From the NCBI RefSeq assembly GCF_009909155.2, contig NZ_JAAAPM020000011.1, forward strand, positions 1 through 64,000: a stretch of DNA of 64,000 nt, read 5' to 3'. The notes under the pieces were generated by a model. It was not told the DNA's origin. It saw nothing but the letters and a program-made list of their open reading frames with translations, and did no database searches. This document shows positions 18,052 through 25,867 of this stretch, in pieces. The stretch's first letter is position 1; each line of letters starts with the position of its first letter. Source of the DNA: Flavobacterium undicola. GTDB taxonomy: Bacteria; Bacteroidota; Bacteroidia; Flavobacteriales; Flavobacteriaceae. The position numbers and the translations under genes were made by a program.

Positions 18052-18157
18052 AAAATTATCATTCCGAGGAACGAGGACACAAGCGATAGCGAACTGGCGA
18101 AACAATCACATCAAGTGATTTAGATAGTGAGATTCCTTCGTTCCTCGGAATAATTTT
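18052..18157 (+). repeat. MITE-like element with long terminal inverted repeats
   Basis: The left end (AAAATTATCATTCCGAGGAA, continuing to about 18080) and right end (ATTCCTTCGTTCCTCGGAAT, about 18132-18156) are inverted copies over roughly 27 bases with few mismatches. A small internal hairpin AATCAC/GTGATT is present. No ORF. It is a small non-autonomous element inside the trp operon, between the gamma-glutamylcyclotransferase-like gene and trpA. Confidence 0.8.
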
Positions 18158-18178
18158 TTAGAGTTAAAAAAACATACA

Positions 18179-18940
18179 ATGAACAGAATCGAACAAAAAT
18201 TACAAGAAAACAAAAAGATACTTTCCATCTACTTTTCGGCGGGATATCCTAACTTAAACGATACGGTACAAATTATCCAGGACCTAGAAAAAAACGGTAT
18301 TGACATGATCGAAATTGGCTTGCCATTTAGCGATCCATTAGCCGATGGCCCTACTATCCAAGCGAGTTCCACCACTGCTTTACACAACGGAATGACTACT
18401 CAAATTTTATTTGACCAACTCAAAGACATCCGTAAAACAGTTTCTATTCCTCTAGTAATTATGGGTTATTTTAACCCGATGTTGCAATATGGTGTGGAGA
18501 AATTTTGTCAAAAATGTGCCGAAATTGGAATTGATGGTTTAATCATTCCTGATTTACCGGTAGCTATTTATGCTGATGAATACAAAGCTACTTTTGACAA
18601 ATACGGTTTGATTAATGTATTTTTAATTACGCCACAAACATCTGATGAGCGCATTCGTTTTATAGACAGCGTTTCCAGCGGATTTATCTATATGGTAAGC
18701 TCAGCAAGTGTTACAGGATCTTCAGCTGGTTTTGGAAGCACACAGGAAGATTATTTCAAACATATTGCCGATTTGAATTTAAAAAACCCACAAATTGTAG
18801 GATTCGGAATCAATAATGCCGAAACTTTTAACCAGGCTACTCAATACGCCAAAGGTGCCATTATTGGTAGTGCGTTTATTACTCACTTAAAAGAAAACGG
18901 CAGTGGAAAAATTGCTGATTTTGTAAAAGCAATTCGATAG
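18179..18940 (+). CDS. trpA: Tryptophan synthase alpha chain
   Basis: A 253-residue TIM barrel that cleaves indole-3-glycerol phosphate to indole for TrpB. Motifs: the catalytic Glu in DMIEIGLPFSDPLADGPTIQ, the catalytic Asp in GIDGLIIPDLP, MVSSASVTGSS (phosphate loop), and GFGINNAET. It is the last gene of the trp operon, and a strong terminator follows 23 bases after the stop. Confidence 0.95.
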   Translation: MNRIEQKLQENKKILSIYFSAGYPNLNDTVQIIQDLEKNGIDMIEIGLPFSDPLADGPTIQASSTTALHNGMTTQILFDQLKDIRKTVSIPLVIMGYFNPMLQYGVEKFCQKCAEIGIDGLIIPDLPVAIYADEYKATFDKYGLINVFLITPQTSDERIRFIDSVSSGFIYMVSSASVTGSSAGFGSTQEDYFKHIADLNLKNPQIVGFGINNAETFNQATQYAKGAIIGSAFITHLKENGSGKIADFVKAIR

Positions 18941-18963
18941 TTTTTACTTCTTATAAATTTATT

Positions 18964-19012
18964 ATACCGCAAATTCACAAATTAAAATTTTGTGAATTTG
19001 CGGTATTTTTTT
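18964..19012 (+). terminator. trp operon terminator
   Basis: A perfect 18-bp stem (18964-18981 with 18989-19006) with a 7-base loop is followed by seven T residues. Confidence 0.93.
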
Positions 19013-19057
19013 GGTTTTAAATGGTAGTAATTTCTGTAAATCATAAGATTATTTTTA

Positions 19058-19158
19058 TACATTTGAATTAAAATACTGTATGACAGTAGTCACACATATC
19101 TACCCGAAAACGGTTGGCTTTATGTGATTTTATCACACATATAAACGAGTTATGCAAC
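19058..19158 (+). promoter_or_regulatory. Promoter and cassette-like 5' boundary of the WG-repeat gene
   Basis: A -7 box TACATTTG lies at 19058-19065. It is followed by a small TGTGA/TCACA hairpin (19123-19137) and ATAAACGAGTTATGCAAC (19141-19158). Almost the same final motif, ATAAACGAGTTGGCGAAC, precedes the unrelated gene at 53918 in the same promoter-hairpin-motif order. GTTATGCAAC recurs in inverted form after the gene at 20070-20079. The pattern resembles boundaries of integron-type cassettes; that reading is inference. Confidence 0.45.
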
Positions 19159-20063
19159 ATTTTAAAACAACATCGGTGAAAAGAACTATTTCAACAATAT
19201 TATTTGTGTCTTTATCAACATTAATTTATTCTCAAAATTCCAAAACGAAAATTGAGGAAAATAGATTTATTGAAAGAAGAGATAATAAATTCGGCATTAC
19301 TGACAGTTTAAAAAACGTTATTATTCCATTTAAATATGATTTTATAGAGTTTAAAAACCAACGACTGATTATTCGAAATAATAACTTGAATGGTCTTTTC
19401 TCGCTTGATAATAAAGAACTAATTCCGATAGAATTTGAATTTATCTTACCGCGAAAAAATGATAGGTTTATCCTTTGGAAAAAAAATTCAATAAATGGAT
19501 TATCTGATACTAATGGAAAAATTATTATTCCAATAAAATATAAAAGAGTTTCTTCAACAGAAAATGATGATTTTTATATAACAGAAAATGAAAATAATCT
19601 GAACGGCGTTTATGATTATAACGGAAAAAATATAATTCCAGAAGAATATAAATTTTACACAGTTGACAAGTATAAAATATTTGCAACAAAAAACAATAAA
19701 GTACAAATTATAGACATACAGAATTCTAAAAACAATATTGATTTAGATAAAAAAATTGAATTAATCGAAACTATTAGGCATTATTCAATGGATGAAAATT
19801 TATTTCAAATTATAAAAAAGGAAAATAAATATGGAATTATAAACTCAAAAAATGAAACAATAATTCCAATCATTTATGATGAAATTAAATCGTCAGAAAA
19901 TTGGAAATATTTTATAATCAAACAAAAAAACAAAATTGGATTAATAAATATAAATGGAATTGTAACTAAAGAGCCAATTTATGACAATATTCAGCTACGA
20001 AAAGAATATATCATCTTAAAGAGAAAAAACTTAAAAGACGAATATTACTCTTACGAAAATTAA
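19152..20063 (+). CDS. WG-repeat protein, secreted
   Basis: A 303-residue protein with a signal peptide (about residues 1-28, ending LIYSQ) followed by about six degenerate WG repeats. Each repeat has the pattern K(F/Y)GI..., a short turn, then IIP(I/F)xYD; examples are NKFGITDS with VIIPFKYD and NKYGIINS with TIIPIIYD. The fold is a repeat array of unknown binding function, common in Bacteroidota accessory regions. The ORF begins within the boundary motif at 19141-19158 and ends just before its inverted copy, so it looks like a self-contained mobile unit. Confidence 0.75.
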   Translation: MQHFKTTSVKRTISTILFVSLSTLIYSQNSKTKIEENRFIERRDNKFGITDSLKNVIIPFKYDFIEFKNQRLIIRNNNLNGLFSLDNKELIPIEFEFILPRKNDRFILWKKNSINGLSDTNGKIIIPIKYKRVSSTENDDFYITENENNLNGVYDYNGKNIIPEEYKFYTVDKYKIFATKNNKVQIIDIQNSKNNIDLDKKIELIETIRHYSMDENLFQIIKKENKYGIINSKNETIIPIIYDEIKSSENWKYFIIKQKNKIGLININGIVTKEPIYDNIQLRKEYIILKRKNLKDEYYSYEN

Positions 20064-20067
20064 TAAA

Positions 20068-20103
20068 AACGTTGCATAACCGCCGTTTGGCAATATGGCG
20101 GGT
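20068..20103 (+). repeat. Attachment-site-like hairpin after the WG gene
   Basis: AACGTTGCATAACCGCC is followed by a loop and TATGGCGGG. GTTGCATAAC is the exact inverse of GTTATGCAAC at 19149-19158, and CCGCC pairs with GGCGG. The layout is like the R''/L'' side of an integron attC site, but no integrase is in the window and the partner side is not clearly identified. Confidence 0.35.
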
Positions 20104-20114
20104 TTAGTCCCACT

Positions 20115-20195
20115 GGTGCTCGATTGCATCGAGTACCTACTTACATAAAAAGACAAATCGTAGCGTTTGCAACGCGGTTCACTAAAAAATAATTC
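20115..20195 (+). repeat. Two-hairpin dispersed repeat, copy 1
   Basis: Contains CTCGATTGCATCGAG (hairpin 1) and CGTAGCGTTTGCAACGCG (hairpin 2), joined by TACCTACTTACATAAAA. The potential start codon of the micro-ORF seen in other copies is ATA here. It is one of at least five copies between 20.1 and 23.8 kb. Confidence 0.75.
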
Positions 20196-20212
20196 TTAAA
20201 ATAAATGAACAA

Positions 20213-20398
20213 ATGTCTGATAATATGAGTAATAATATTTTGCACTTTCTAGTGCCAATTGTACTTGTTTTTTGGGGAATATTTTTGAAAATCTCCAAAA
20301 ACGAAAATTATTTATCAATAAAAAAATATTGGCTGCTTTTTTTGTTAGGAGGAGTATTTTTATTTTTCGCCAGATTATATAGTCCTTTGTATAATTAA
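20213..20398 (+). CDS. Small two-helix membrane protein
   Basis: A 61-residue protein with two hydrophobic helices (about residues 10-26 and 40-57) separated by a charged loop (KISKNENYLSIKKYW). It resembles small uncharacterised inner-membrane proteins common in Flavobacterium. It sits between copies 1 and 2 of the dispersed repeat. There is no clear domain and no assigned function. The opposite strand also has an ORF here, which is treated as a shadow. Confidence 0.5.
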   Translation: MSDNMSNNILHFLVPIVLVFWGIFLKISKNENYLSIKKYWLLFLLGGVFLFFARLYSPLYN

Positions 20399-20402
20399 TG
20401 AA

Positions 20403-20464
20403 CCTATTTACATGAAAAGACAAATCGTAGCGTTTACAACGGGAATCTGTAAAAAATAATTCCC
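20403..20464 (+). repeat. Two-hairpin dispersed repeat, copy 2 (5' part missing)
   Basis: Starts at the ACCTATTTACATGAAAAG segment and lacks hairpin 1. Hairpin 2 is degraded (CGTAGCGTTTACAACGGG). It encodes a 15-residue micro-ORF from the ATG at 20412. Confidence 0.7.
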
Positions 20465-20471
20465 CAAAACT

Positions 20472-20553
20472 TGTGCTCGATTACATCGAGTACCTACTTT
20501 CATGAAAAAACAAATCGTAGCGTTTGCAACGCGGCTCACTAAAAAAATAATTC
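20472..20553 (+). repeat. Two-hairpin dispersed repeat, copy 3
   Basis: Complete copy with GCTCGATTACATCGAGTA and CGTAGCGTTTGCAACGCG. The micro-ORF start ATG is at 20502. Confidence 0.75.
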
Positions 20554-20618
20554 CGCCACACCGCCAAAAGACCTAACATTGGCAAACAGTTTTGAAACCG
20601 CAAAAAATAGAAGAATAA

Positions 20619-21583
20619 ATGAAAATATTTGACAAATTAACACGATTAGATGAAACTAAAAGAAAATGGATTTCAATAACAATTACGGTTTCTATTACTG
20701 GAATTTTATCACTTTGGGGAATTTATGGAATTGGAGAATATGGAATTGCACTTTTTATACTAACTCCATTTTTAATTGGATTTTGTTCAACATTTCTTTA
20801 TGGTTACAAAAATAAAATAACTAAAAGTGAAGCAATTTGGATTGGTTTTACAACTCTTGCAATTTGTACTTTGGCATTAATTGTTTTTGCAATTGAAGGT
20901 TTGATTTGTATAGCAATGGCTGCACCTATCGGAATATTATTAACTTGGATTGGAAGTTTAATTGGATATAATTTGTTAAAAACGACAACAACTTCTACTC
21001 CATCAATTTTATTAATCCTTATTGGAATTATTCCGTTAACTTCATTTGTAGAAAATAAAATTAAACCAGAATTGACTTCAGTAACAACTTCAATTATTAT
21101 AAATGCTAAACCTATGGATGTTTGGAAAAACGTAATTGAGTTTCCACAATTAGATAAACCAACCGAATTTATATTCAAAACAGGAATTGCATATCCAATT
21201 AATGCAAAAATTGTTGGGAGTGGAATTGGCTCTGTAAGGCATTGTAATTTTACAACAGGGAGTTTTGTAGAACCTGTAACAGTTTGGAAAGAAGGGAAAT
21301 TATTAAAATTTGACGTTCTTGAACAACCAGCACCAATGAAAGAATTAAGTTTTTGGGATATTGATGCACCCATTTACACGATTATTTTATTTCAAAAAAA
21401 GGTCTATTTAAACTAATCGAATTAGAAAACGGAAAAACATTACTGCAAGGAACAACTTGGTATTACCATAATATAAAACCTGCTTTTTATTGGCAAGAGT
21501 GGAGTAATTTAATAATACATAAAATTCACGATAGAGTATTAAAACATATAAAAAAGAATTCAGAAAAGACTAAAAGTAAATAA
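20619..21583 (+). pseudogene. SRPBCC-domain membrane protein gene, broken by a one-base deletion
   Basis: The N-terminal part (frame starting at 20619) has four or so membrane helices (about residues 15-160) and then the start of an SRPBCC/polyketide-cyclase-like domain (ITSVTTSIIINAKPMDVW region). The frame ends at 21416 after an out-of-frame tail. Adding one C to the CCC at 21369-21371 restores a continuous frame reading DAPHLHDYFISKKGLFKL and on to TTWYYHNIKPAFYW and a stop at 21583, giving a 321-residue protein. The 3' part is well preserved, so the lesion is recent, or is a sequencing error in a homopolymer. Confidence 0.8.
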
Positions 21584-21912
21584 GCCCTACTAGTGCTCCT
21601 AATATTCAAGTTTTCTGGTACTCTATCCAATCGAGTCACAGAAAGATTTCAATGCAGCTAACTAAAAAAAAATACCCCAAACTGGCGCTCGATGCAATCG
21701 AGCACCAGAGAAAATGAAAAAACAAATCGTAGCGCTTGCAACGCGAATCTGTAAAAAACAATTCTTCATCAAAAAAGATAAAGAAAACCAATAAAAAACG
21801 GCGTAAACTCACTATAGCGTTTTACAAATGCCAAATTGAATTCTATTAACTTCAGTTCGGAACGCGAAGATTTTAGCTTCGCTCAGTTCACCCGCCGCGG
21901 CGGGTTCGGGTC
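21584..21912. repeat. Repeat-only spacer including dispersed-repeat copy 4
   Basis: No convincing gene. A decayed relative of the repeat lies at about 21590-21670. Copy 4 is at 21683-21769 (GCTCGATGCAATCGAGC and CGTAGCGCTTGCAACGCG), with a 26-codon micro-ORF from 21714 to 21794 followed by a decayed terminator-like CGGCGTAAA...GTTTTAC. Near 21860-21905 is another GC-rich repeat (TTCACCCGCCGCGGCGGGTT type), ending next to the stop of the regulator gene. Confidence 0.65.
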
Positions 21913-22800
21913 TTAAGCGCTAACTTCAAGCTTATATCCTTTGCTGCGTATAACAACAATGTTAATATTCGGAGCAGGCTCTAGTTTTTTTCTAAGTTTT
22001 GATATGAACATATCCAGACTACGCCCCACAATAACCCCTTCATCTTCCCATATCTCTTTTTGCAGCCGGCTTCTCTCTATAGTCTCGTTAGGAGATAATG
22101 CGAAAATGAGCAGCAGACGCATTTCAGTTCCAGTCAAATCTATGGTATTTCCATTTATTGTCAGTTGCCGTTTCTGCGTATCAAATAAGACCGAACCAAA
22201 AGTGAATATCTTGTTACTCTCATCTTTAGCTAAGGCTCTCAGCGGCTTAACCGATCTCAAAAAAATAAAGCCAAGAATTGCTAAAAATGACAGGCCCAAA
22301 AAATATTTATACCTTGCTGTAGTTATACCATTCGGTTTAAATTTAATGTTAATCATATAACAGGCGAAGGGTTGCCTTCTTCCTATACACGCTACAATAT
22401 CATCTTTTTTATTTTTGGATACAGCGTATCCATAGATTACACTGGAATTGCTACAGTTAAGTACGTTAACAACATAATCACTTGCGAACGGGTCTTTGGC
22501 TAACAAACGCTGAGTAGTATTCACCAGGGAGTCGGTTTGAAAAGTAAGCTCATTCTCAAACCTGATTTGATATTCATTTTCAGCTATCTTTTTTACGGGT
22601 AGCACTCTTGATGTACTGTCGCCGGACTGTAAGAGTATTTCATGTCCAATCCGGCGGAGTAAAACTTCCCTTCTGGCGATCTCAAAATCGTCACTATCAG
22701 TCATACTAAAAGCTGCGCAAATTACAGAGATAAACGAGAGTGATATCAATGCGAATAGGTATTTGCGTTTTCCGGAGAAGAGATTTTGACTAAGATGCAT
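21913..22800 (-). CDS. Membrane-bound winged-helix transcriptional regulator (ToxR-like layout)
   Basis: A 295-residue protein. One membrane helix (about 13-33) is followed by a periplasmic domain of about 140 residues with two Cys (NVLNCSNSS and ACIGRRQPFAC), a second helix (about 168-183), and a C-terminal OmpR/PhoB-type winged helix (about 195-295: FTFGSVLFDTQKRQLTI, LTGTEMRLLLIFALSPNE, SLDMFISKLRKKL, IRSKGYKL). It lacks a receiver domain, so it is a one-component sensor that could read a periplasmic signal and bind DNA directly. It is divergent from the secreted protein at 22903, 102 bases away, a likely target. Confidence 0.82.
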   Translation of the reverse strand: MHLSQNLFSGKRKYLFALISLSFISVICAAFSMTDSDDFEIARREVLLRRIGHEILLQSGDSTSRVLPVKKIAENEYQIRFENELTFQTDSLVNTTQRLLAKDPFASDYVVNVLNCSNSSVIYGYAVSKNKKDDIVACIGRRQPFACYMINIKFKPNGITTARYKYFLGLSFLAILGFIFLRSVKPLRALAKDESNKIFTFGSVLFDTQKRQLTINGNTIDLTGTEMRLLLIFALSPNETIERSRLQKEIWEDEGVIVGRSLDMFISKLRKKLEPAPNINIVVIRSKGYKLEVSA

Positions 22801-22902
22801 AGTGTCAATTTTTTATTTACAAAGTTTACATTTTTATTTACAATCCAAATCACTCAGCCCGAAAAATAGCAATGTAAATTTGTAGAATCAATTTGAAAAG
22901 AT

Positions 22903-23520
22903 ATGAAATATATGAAAAAAATCATCTATGTGCTGATCTTACCGCTCGTTGTGGTAAGCGGACTAGTATTTACCTTCGGTCAGTTCGGGCTAAAGCCCTC
23001 GGGTAGCTTCGCTCCGTTCGCCTACGGCTCGGGTGCTAATCGGGAATTTAAAAATGAAACTAAGCCATCCCCAAAGCCGTTGTCCATTGAGGACAGGAAA
23101 GCCAACCTGGATGACAGGAAAAAATGGGAGGCTTCTCCTGACGGTATAAAGTACAAAGAATGGGAGGTTTCTCCCGAAGGTAAAAAGGTGCATGCCAGTC
23201 ATGATAAAATAAGTAAGTACCTAAAGGATTTTACCAATATGGAGGCCGTGGTAACCTCTGTTACTTTTCAGCGCAACGGGAAATCATCAGCAATAAAATG
23301 GCTTATAGTCAGGATTAATGGCGAAGAATACATGATGCAATTTATTCCTAAGGATTTTGAGCAGTTAAAAAGCCTGAAAGTTAACGACAAAATAATTGTA
23401 AGAAGCCGCAGCGCAGGGTATTCGCCTAATCATCCCTATTTGATTATATCGGGCGACTATATTGCGCGAAATAATAAGATACTTTTTAAACGTGACTTTA
23501 GCAAAAATAACCGTTGCTGA
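22903..23520 (+). CDS. Secreted protein with repeat-encoded insert, function unknown
   Basis: A 205-residue protein with an N-terminal membrane/signal segment (about residues 5-26). Residues about 27-47 (GQFGLKPSGSFAPFAYGSGA) are encoded by a GC-rich palindromic repeat and are not part of a normal domain. A charged stretch with a duplicated motif follows (KKWEASPDGIKYKEW and EWEVSPEGKKVHAS). A C-terminal OB-like beta region (about 105-195) may be the functional part. It is divergent from, and probably controlled by, the membrane regulator at 21913. No family is recognised. Confidence 0.65.
   Translation: MKYMKKIIYVLILPLVVVSGLVFTFGQFGLKPSGSFAPFAYGSGANREFKNETKPSPKPLSIEDRKANLDDRKKWEASPDGIKYKEWEVSPEGKKVHASHDKISKYLKDFTNMEAVVTSVTFQRNGKSSAIKWLIVRINGEEYMMQFIPKDFEQLKSLKVNDKIIVRSRSAGYSPNHPYLIISGDYIARNNKILFKRDFSKNNRC
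22981..23043 (+). repeat. GC-rich palindromic repeat in frame in the secreted protein gene
   Basis: Contains GGGCTAAAGCCC (self-complementary) and TCGGGTAGC/GCCTACGG-type pairing, much more GC-rich than its surroundings. It encodes about 21 residues right after the signal segment. A related sequence is seen near 21860-21905 and 23520-23590. Confidence 0.65.
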
Positions 23521-23825
23521 GGGCTAAGGGACTCACTATTAGCGACACCCGAGCCCGCCACGGCGGGCGAACTGGCCAGAGGCAATGGCAATTAAAACTG
23601 GCTCCAACGTTTTAAAAAACCACAAACTGGCTCGATTGCATCGAGTACTTACTTAAATGAAAAATCAAATCGTAGCGTTTACAACGCGAATCTGTAAAAA
23701 ACAATTCTTTATCAAAAAAGAGAAAGAAAACCACTAAAAAACGGCGCAAACTCTATAGAGACTTGCGCCGTTTTTCATCCCTGAATACTACTAAAAACAA
23801 CAATTTTTCATATCAGGAAAAGCCA
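23521..23825. repeat. Repeat-only spacer including dispersed-repeat copy 5
   Basis: Starts with a GC-rich palindromic repeat (GAGCCCGCCACGGCGGGCGA region, 23549-23570). It then holds copy 5 of the two-hairpin repeat (23626-23716; hairpins GCTCGATTGCATCGAG and CGTAGCGTTTACAACGCG). A 26-codon micro-ORF runs from ATG 23657 to TAA 23737 and reads MKNQIVAFTTRICKK at its start. The hairpin terminator follows at once. Confidence 0.7.
23737..23775. terminator. Bidirectional terminator
   Basis: A perfect 13-bp stem (AAAAACGGCGCAA with TTGCGCCGTTTTT) with a loop containing CTCTATAGAG. A and T runs on either side allow termination in both directions, including for the minus-strand gene at 23826. Confidence 0.85.
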
Positions 23826-24107
23826 CTAAAACAACTTATATATTCTGTGAATTGGGATCATCACCCCTTGTTTTAAAATGACATTTTTGTCAGTAACAGC
23901 CCAAACGGTAGTATTTACTATCTTCTTGGATTCGTTGTCTTCAAAGAAAATTTTAATTTTTGAATGCTCCAAGTTCCCCAATGATAAAGCCCGATTGATA
24001 TCACTTACTCTCGTTTTTATTTCATTATCATCGTCCAGAACATCTATTGTCGGAAACTTAAGAGAAGCTATGTCTTCTTTCTCAATGATTGTGAATTCTT
24101 CTGTCAT
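23826..24107 (-). CDS. Conserved small protein of unknown function
   Basis: A 93-residue soluble protein with an acidic N-terminal half (TEEFTIIEKEDIASLKF) and a beta-rich C-terminal half ending VILKQGVMIPIHRIYKLF. The pattern of an interface strand followed by Trp-Ala-Val-Thr-Asp-Lys and Ile-Pro-Ile-His-Arg-Ile resembles an uncharacterised small family I have seen in Flavobacteriaceae; no domain name can be given. The reverse-strand reading is preferred over the overlapping plus-strand frame because it ends next to a terminator and has the more protein-like composition. Confidence 0.6.
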   Translation of the reverse strand: MTEEFTIIEKEDIASLKFPTIDVLDDDNEIKTRVSDINRALSLGNLEHSKIKIFFEDNESKKIVNTTVWAVTDKNVILKQGVMIPIHRIYKLF

Positions 24108-24264
24108 AATTGTAAAAATTTAATTAATACTAATCTAAATTATTGTAGCAAAACAAAAGGCTTTAAGCGTTAGCTTTCTAACAATAACCGTATACATAAA
24201 AATAAAAATTATCTTCCTTATAAATGCCAATATTATATTAATTTTCTAAGCACAGTCGGATACA

Positions 24265-24300
24265 AATTGCATCGGATACCTACTTAAATGAAAAGTCAAA
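24265..24300 (+). repeat. Degenerate dispersed-repeat fragment
   Basis: AAATTGCATCGGATACCTACTTAAATGAAAAG resembles the middle of the two-hairpin repeat but with both hairpins lost. It marks the right limit of the repeat cluster. Confidence 0.5.
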
Positions 24301-24397
24301 TGCTAGTAATCTGAACCAAAACTATTTATAATAGGAATGACTATGATTCAATACAAAAATAAATTCATAATTTTATAAGAATATCAAAAGTAAGCTT

Positions 24398-24787
24398 ATG
24401 GAAACGAAACAAATATGGGCGAATTTAGCCGTAAAAGATCTTGAGCGAACAACTAAATTCTACACAGCGTTAGGCTTTAAATCCAATGGTAATTCGAAAG
24501 AACTGACAAGTTTCTTTTTTGGTGATTCCAATTTTGTTATACACTTCTTTATAAGAGAACAACTTGAAAAGTTTATGCCCGAAATAGCAGACTTATCCAA
24601 AGGAAACGAAATTATATTTAGTTTATCCGCAAAAAACAAAGAAGAAGTTGACAACTGGGCAGAAGCAGTTAGAAAGGTTGGAGGAACAATTTTCCTTGAA
24701 CCAACAAAGTATGAACAAGGATACACTTTTGGCTTTTCTGATCCAGACGGACATAAATTTAATGTGCTGTATTGGCCTGGAATGTAG
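24398..24787 (+). CDS. VOC-superfamily (glyoxalase/bleomycin-resistance-like) protein
   Basis: A 129-residue protein with the vicinal-oxygen-chelate fold: IWANLAVKDLERTTKFYTALGF at the start and YTFGFSDPDGHKFNVLYWPG at the end. The two beta-alpha-beta-beta-beta modules would form the metal-binding cup as a dimer. The absence of an obvious His at the first metal position (Asn-Leu-Ala-Val) suggests a non-glyoxalase-I member. The gene looks free-standing. The substrate is unknown. Confidence 0.85.
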   Translation: METKQIWANLAVKDLERTTKFYTALGFKSNGNSKELTSFFFGDSNFVIHFFIREQLEKFMPEIADLSKGNEIIFSLSAKNKEEVDNWAEAVRKVGGTIFLEPTKYEQGYTFGFSDPDGHKFNVLYWPGM

Positions 24788-24930
24788 AACATTTAATTAT
24801 TAAACGATTTTATAACAATCAGCAAAATCACTCTCTCATTGGCACTCATAAAAAACACAGTAACGAATCTTTAGACAACTAACATTCTAGAACATTTTGA
24901 AAACTCTACATTAACTTAATTCTAAATACT

Positions 24931-25797
24931 ATGGAACCAACAACACCTCAATTTGATCCTGTTAAGTACAAAAATACAACTCGCGACCAGTGGCAAGAAA
25001 CAGCTGACGCTTGGTTTCGTTGGAGTCCTACGCTTAACCAATGGCTGGGCAATGCCACTGAAAAAATGCTCGATATGGCTGGAATTACCACTGGACATCG
25101 CGTTCTTGATATCGCTGCGGGAGCAGGTGAACAATCCATCACCACAGCAAAAAAAGTGGGTTCCTCAGGCGAAGTCTTAGCTACTGACATTTCCTCTAAT
25201 ATTTTGGAATATGCCCTAAAAATGGCCGAACAAAATGGTATCAGTAATATCAAGATAAAAGTAATGGATGGCGAAAACCTAAGTCTTGAAGATGAAACAT
25301 TTGATGCCGTTATTTCCAGAGTGGGACTAATCTATTTTCCTGACCAACAACGGGCATTAAAAGAGATGTTGCGGGTACTTAAGCCAGGCGGAAAAGTAGC
25401 TGCCATTGTTTATTCGACTCCTGAAAAAAACAAATTTTTCTCGATTCCTGTTTCTATTATTCGCAATCGGGCAAAATTGCCACCACCTTTACCGGGGCAA
25501 CCTGGTCCTTTTAGCTTAGGTACTGAGGGCATTATAGAAAAAGCGTTTGAACAGGCTGGATTTATAAATGTAAAATCAGAACTTGTAGACTCGCCTTTAC
25601 AACTTTCGTCAGCAAGTGAATGCTTGCGATTTGAAAAGGAATCATTTGGAGCCTTACACCAAATGATGAGTAATTTATCTAACGTAGAAAGGGAAGCAAT
25701 TTGGGAGGAAATTGAAAGAGAACTTCAAACCTTCGAATCGGAAAAAGGTTTTAGCGGACCATGCGAAATGGTTGTAGCTGTTGGAGAAAAACCTTAA
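24931..25797 (+). CDS. Class I SAM-dependent methyltransferase
   Basis: A 288-residue UbiE/Coq5-like methyltransferase. Motif I is RVLDIAAGAGEQSI (about 54-67); an acidic residue after the next strand (LATDIS) would hold the SAM ribose. FDAVISRVGLIYFPDQ and the post-motif LKPGGKVA follow. A C-terminal region (about 180-280) would bind the substrate, which is not identifiable. There is no close operon partner, since the next gene starts 70 bases downstream with its own signal peptide. Confidence 0.85.
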   Translation: MEPTTPQFDPVKYKNTTRDQWQETADAWFRWSPTLNQWLGNATEKMLDMAGITTGHRVLDIAAGAGEQSITTAKKVGSSGEVLATDISSNILEYALKMAEQNGISNIKIKVMDGENLSLEDETFDAVISRVGLIYFPDQQRALKEMLRVLKPGGKVAAIVYSTPEKNKFFSIPVSIIRNRAKLPPPLPGQPGPFSLGTEGIIEKAFEQAGFINVKSELVDSPLQLSSASECLRFEKESFGALHQMMSNLSNVEREAIWEEIERELQTFESEKGFSGPCEMVVAVGEKP

Positions 25798-25867
25798 TTT
25801 CACCGAGTCTGTAATAACAAGATTTTGCGCTATTGCGTAACTCAATTAGTCATCAACTAGTCCAACT

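Noticed and set aside
20196..20423. Minus-strand 75-residue ORF near the small membrane protein
   Set aside because: It includes repeat sequence at one end, and the plus-strand frame has the better membrane-protein pattern.
20804..21373. Minus-strand 189-residue ORF
   Set aside because: It lies antisense to the SRPBCC gene. The plus strand has coherent motifs on both sides of a single frameshift, so the minus-strand frame is a shadow.
21683..23716. Interpreting the repeated 26-codon micro-ORFs as a conserved small-peptide family
   Set aside because: Most base differences between the copies change amino acids, so there is no sign that the peptide is maintained. They are recorded as repeats.
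19152..24107. Reading the repeat-rich stretch as a prophage or conjugative element
   Set aside because: No integrase, capsid, mobilisation or replication gene is present. Repeats plus single accessory genes fit a cassette-like or repeat-rich island better.
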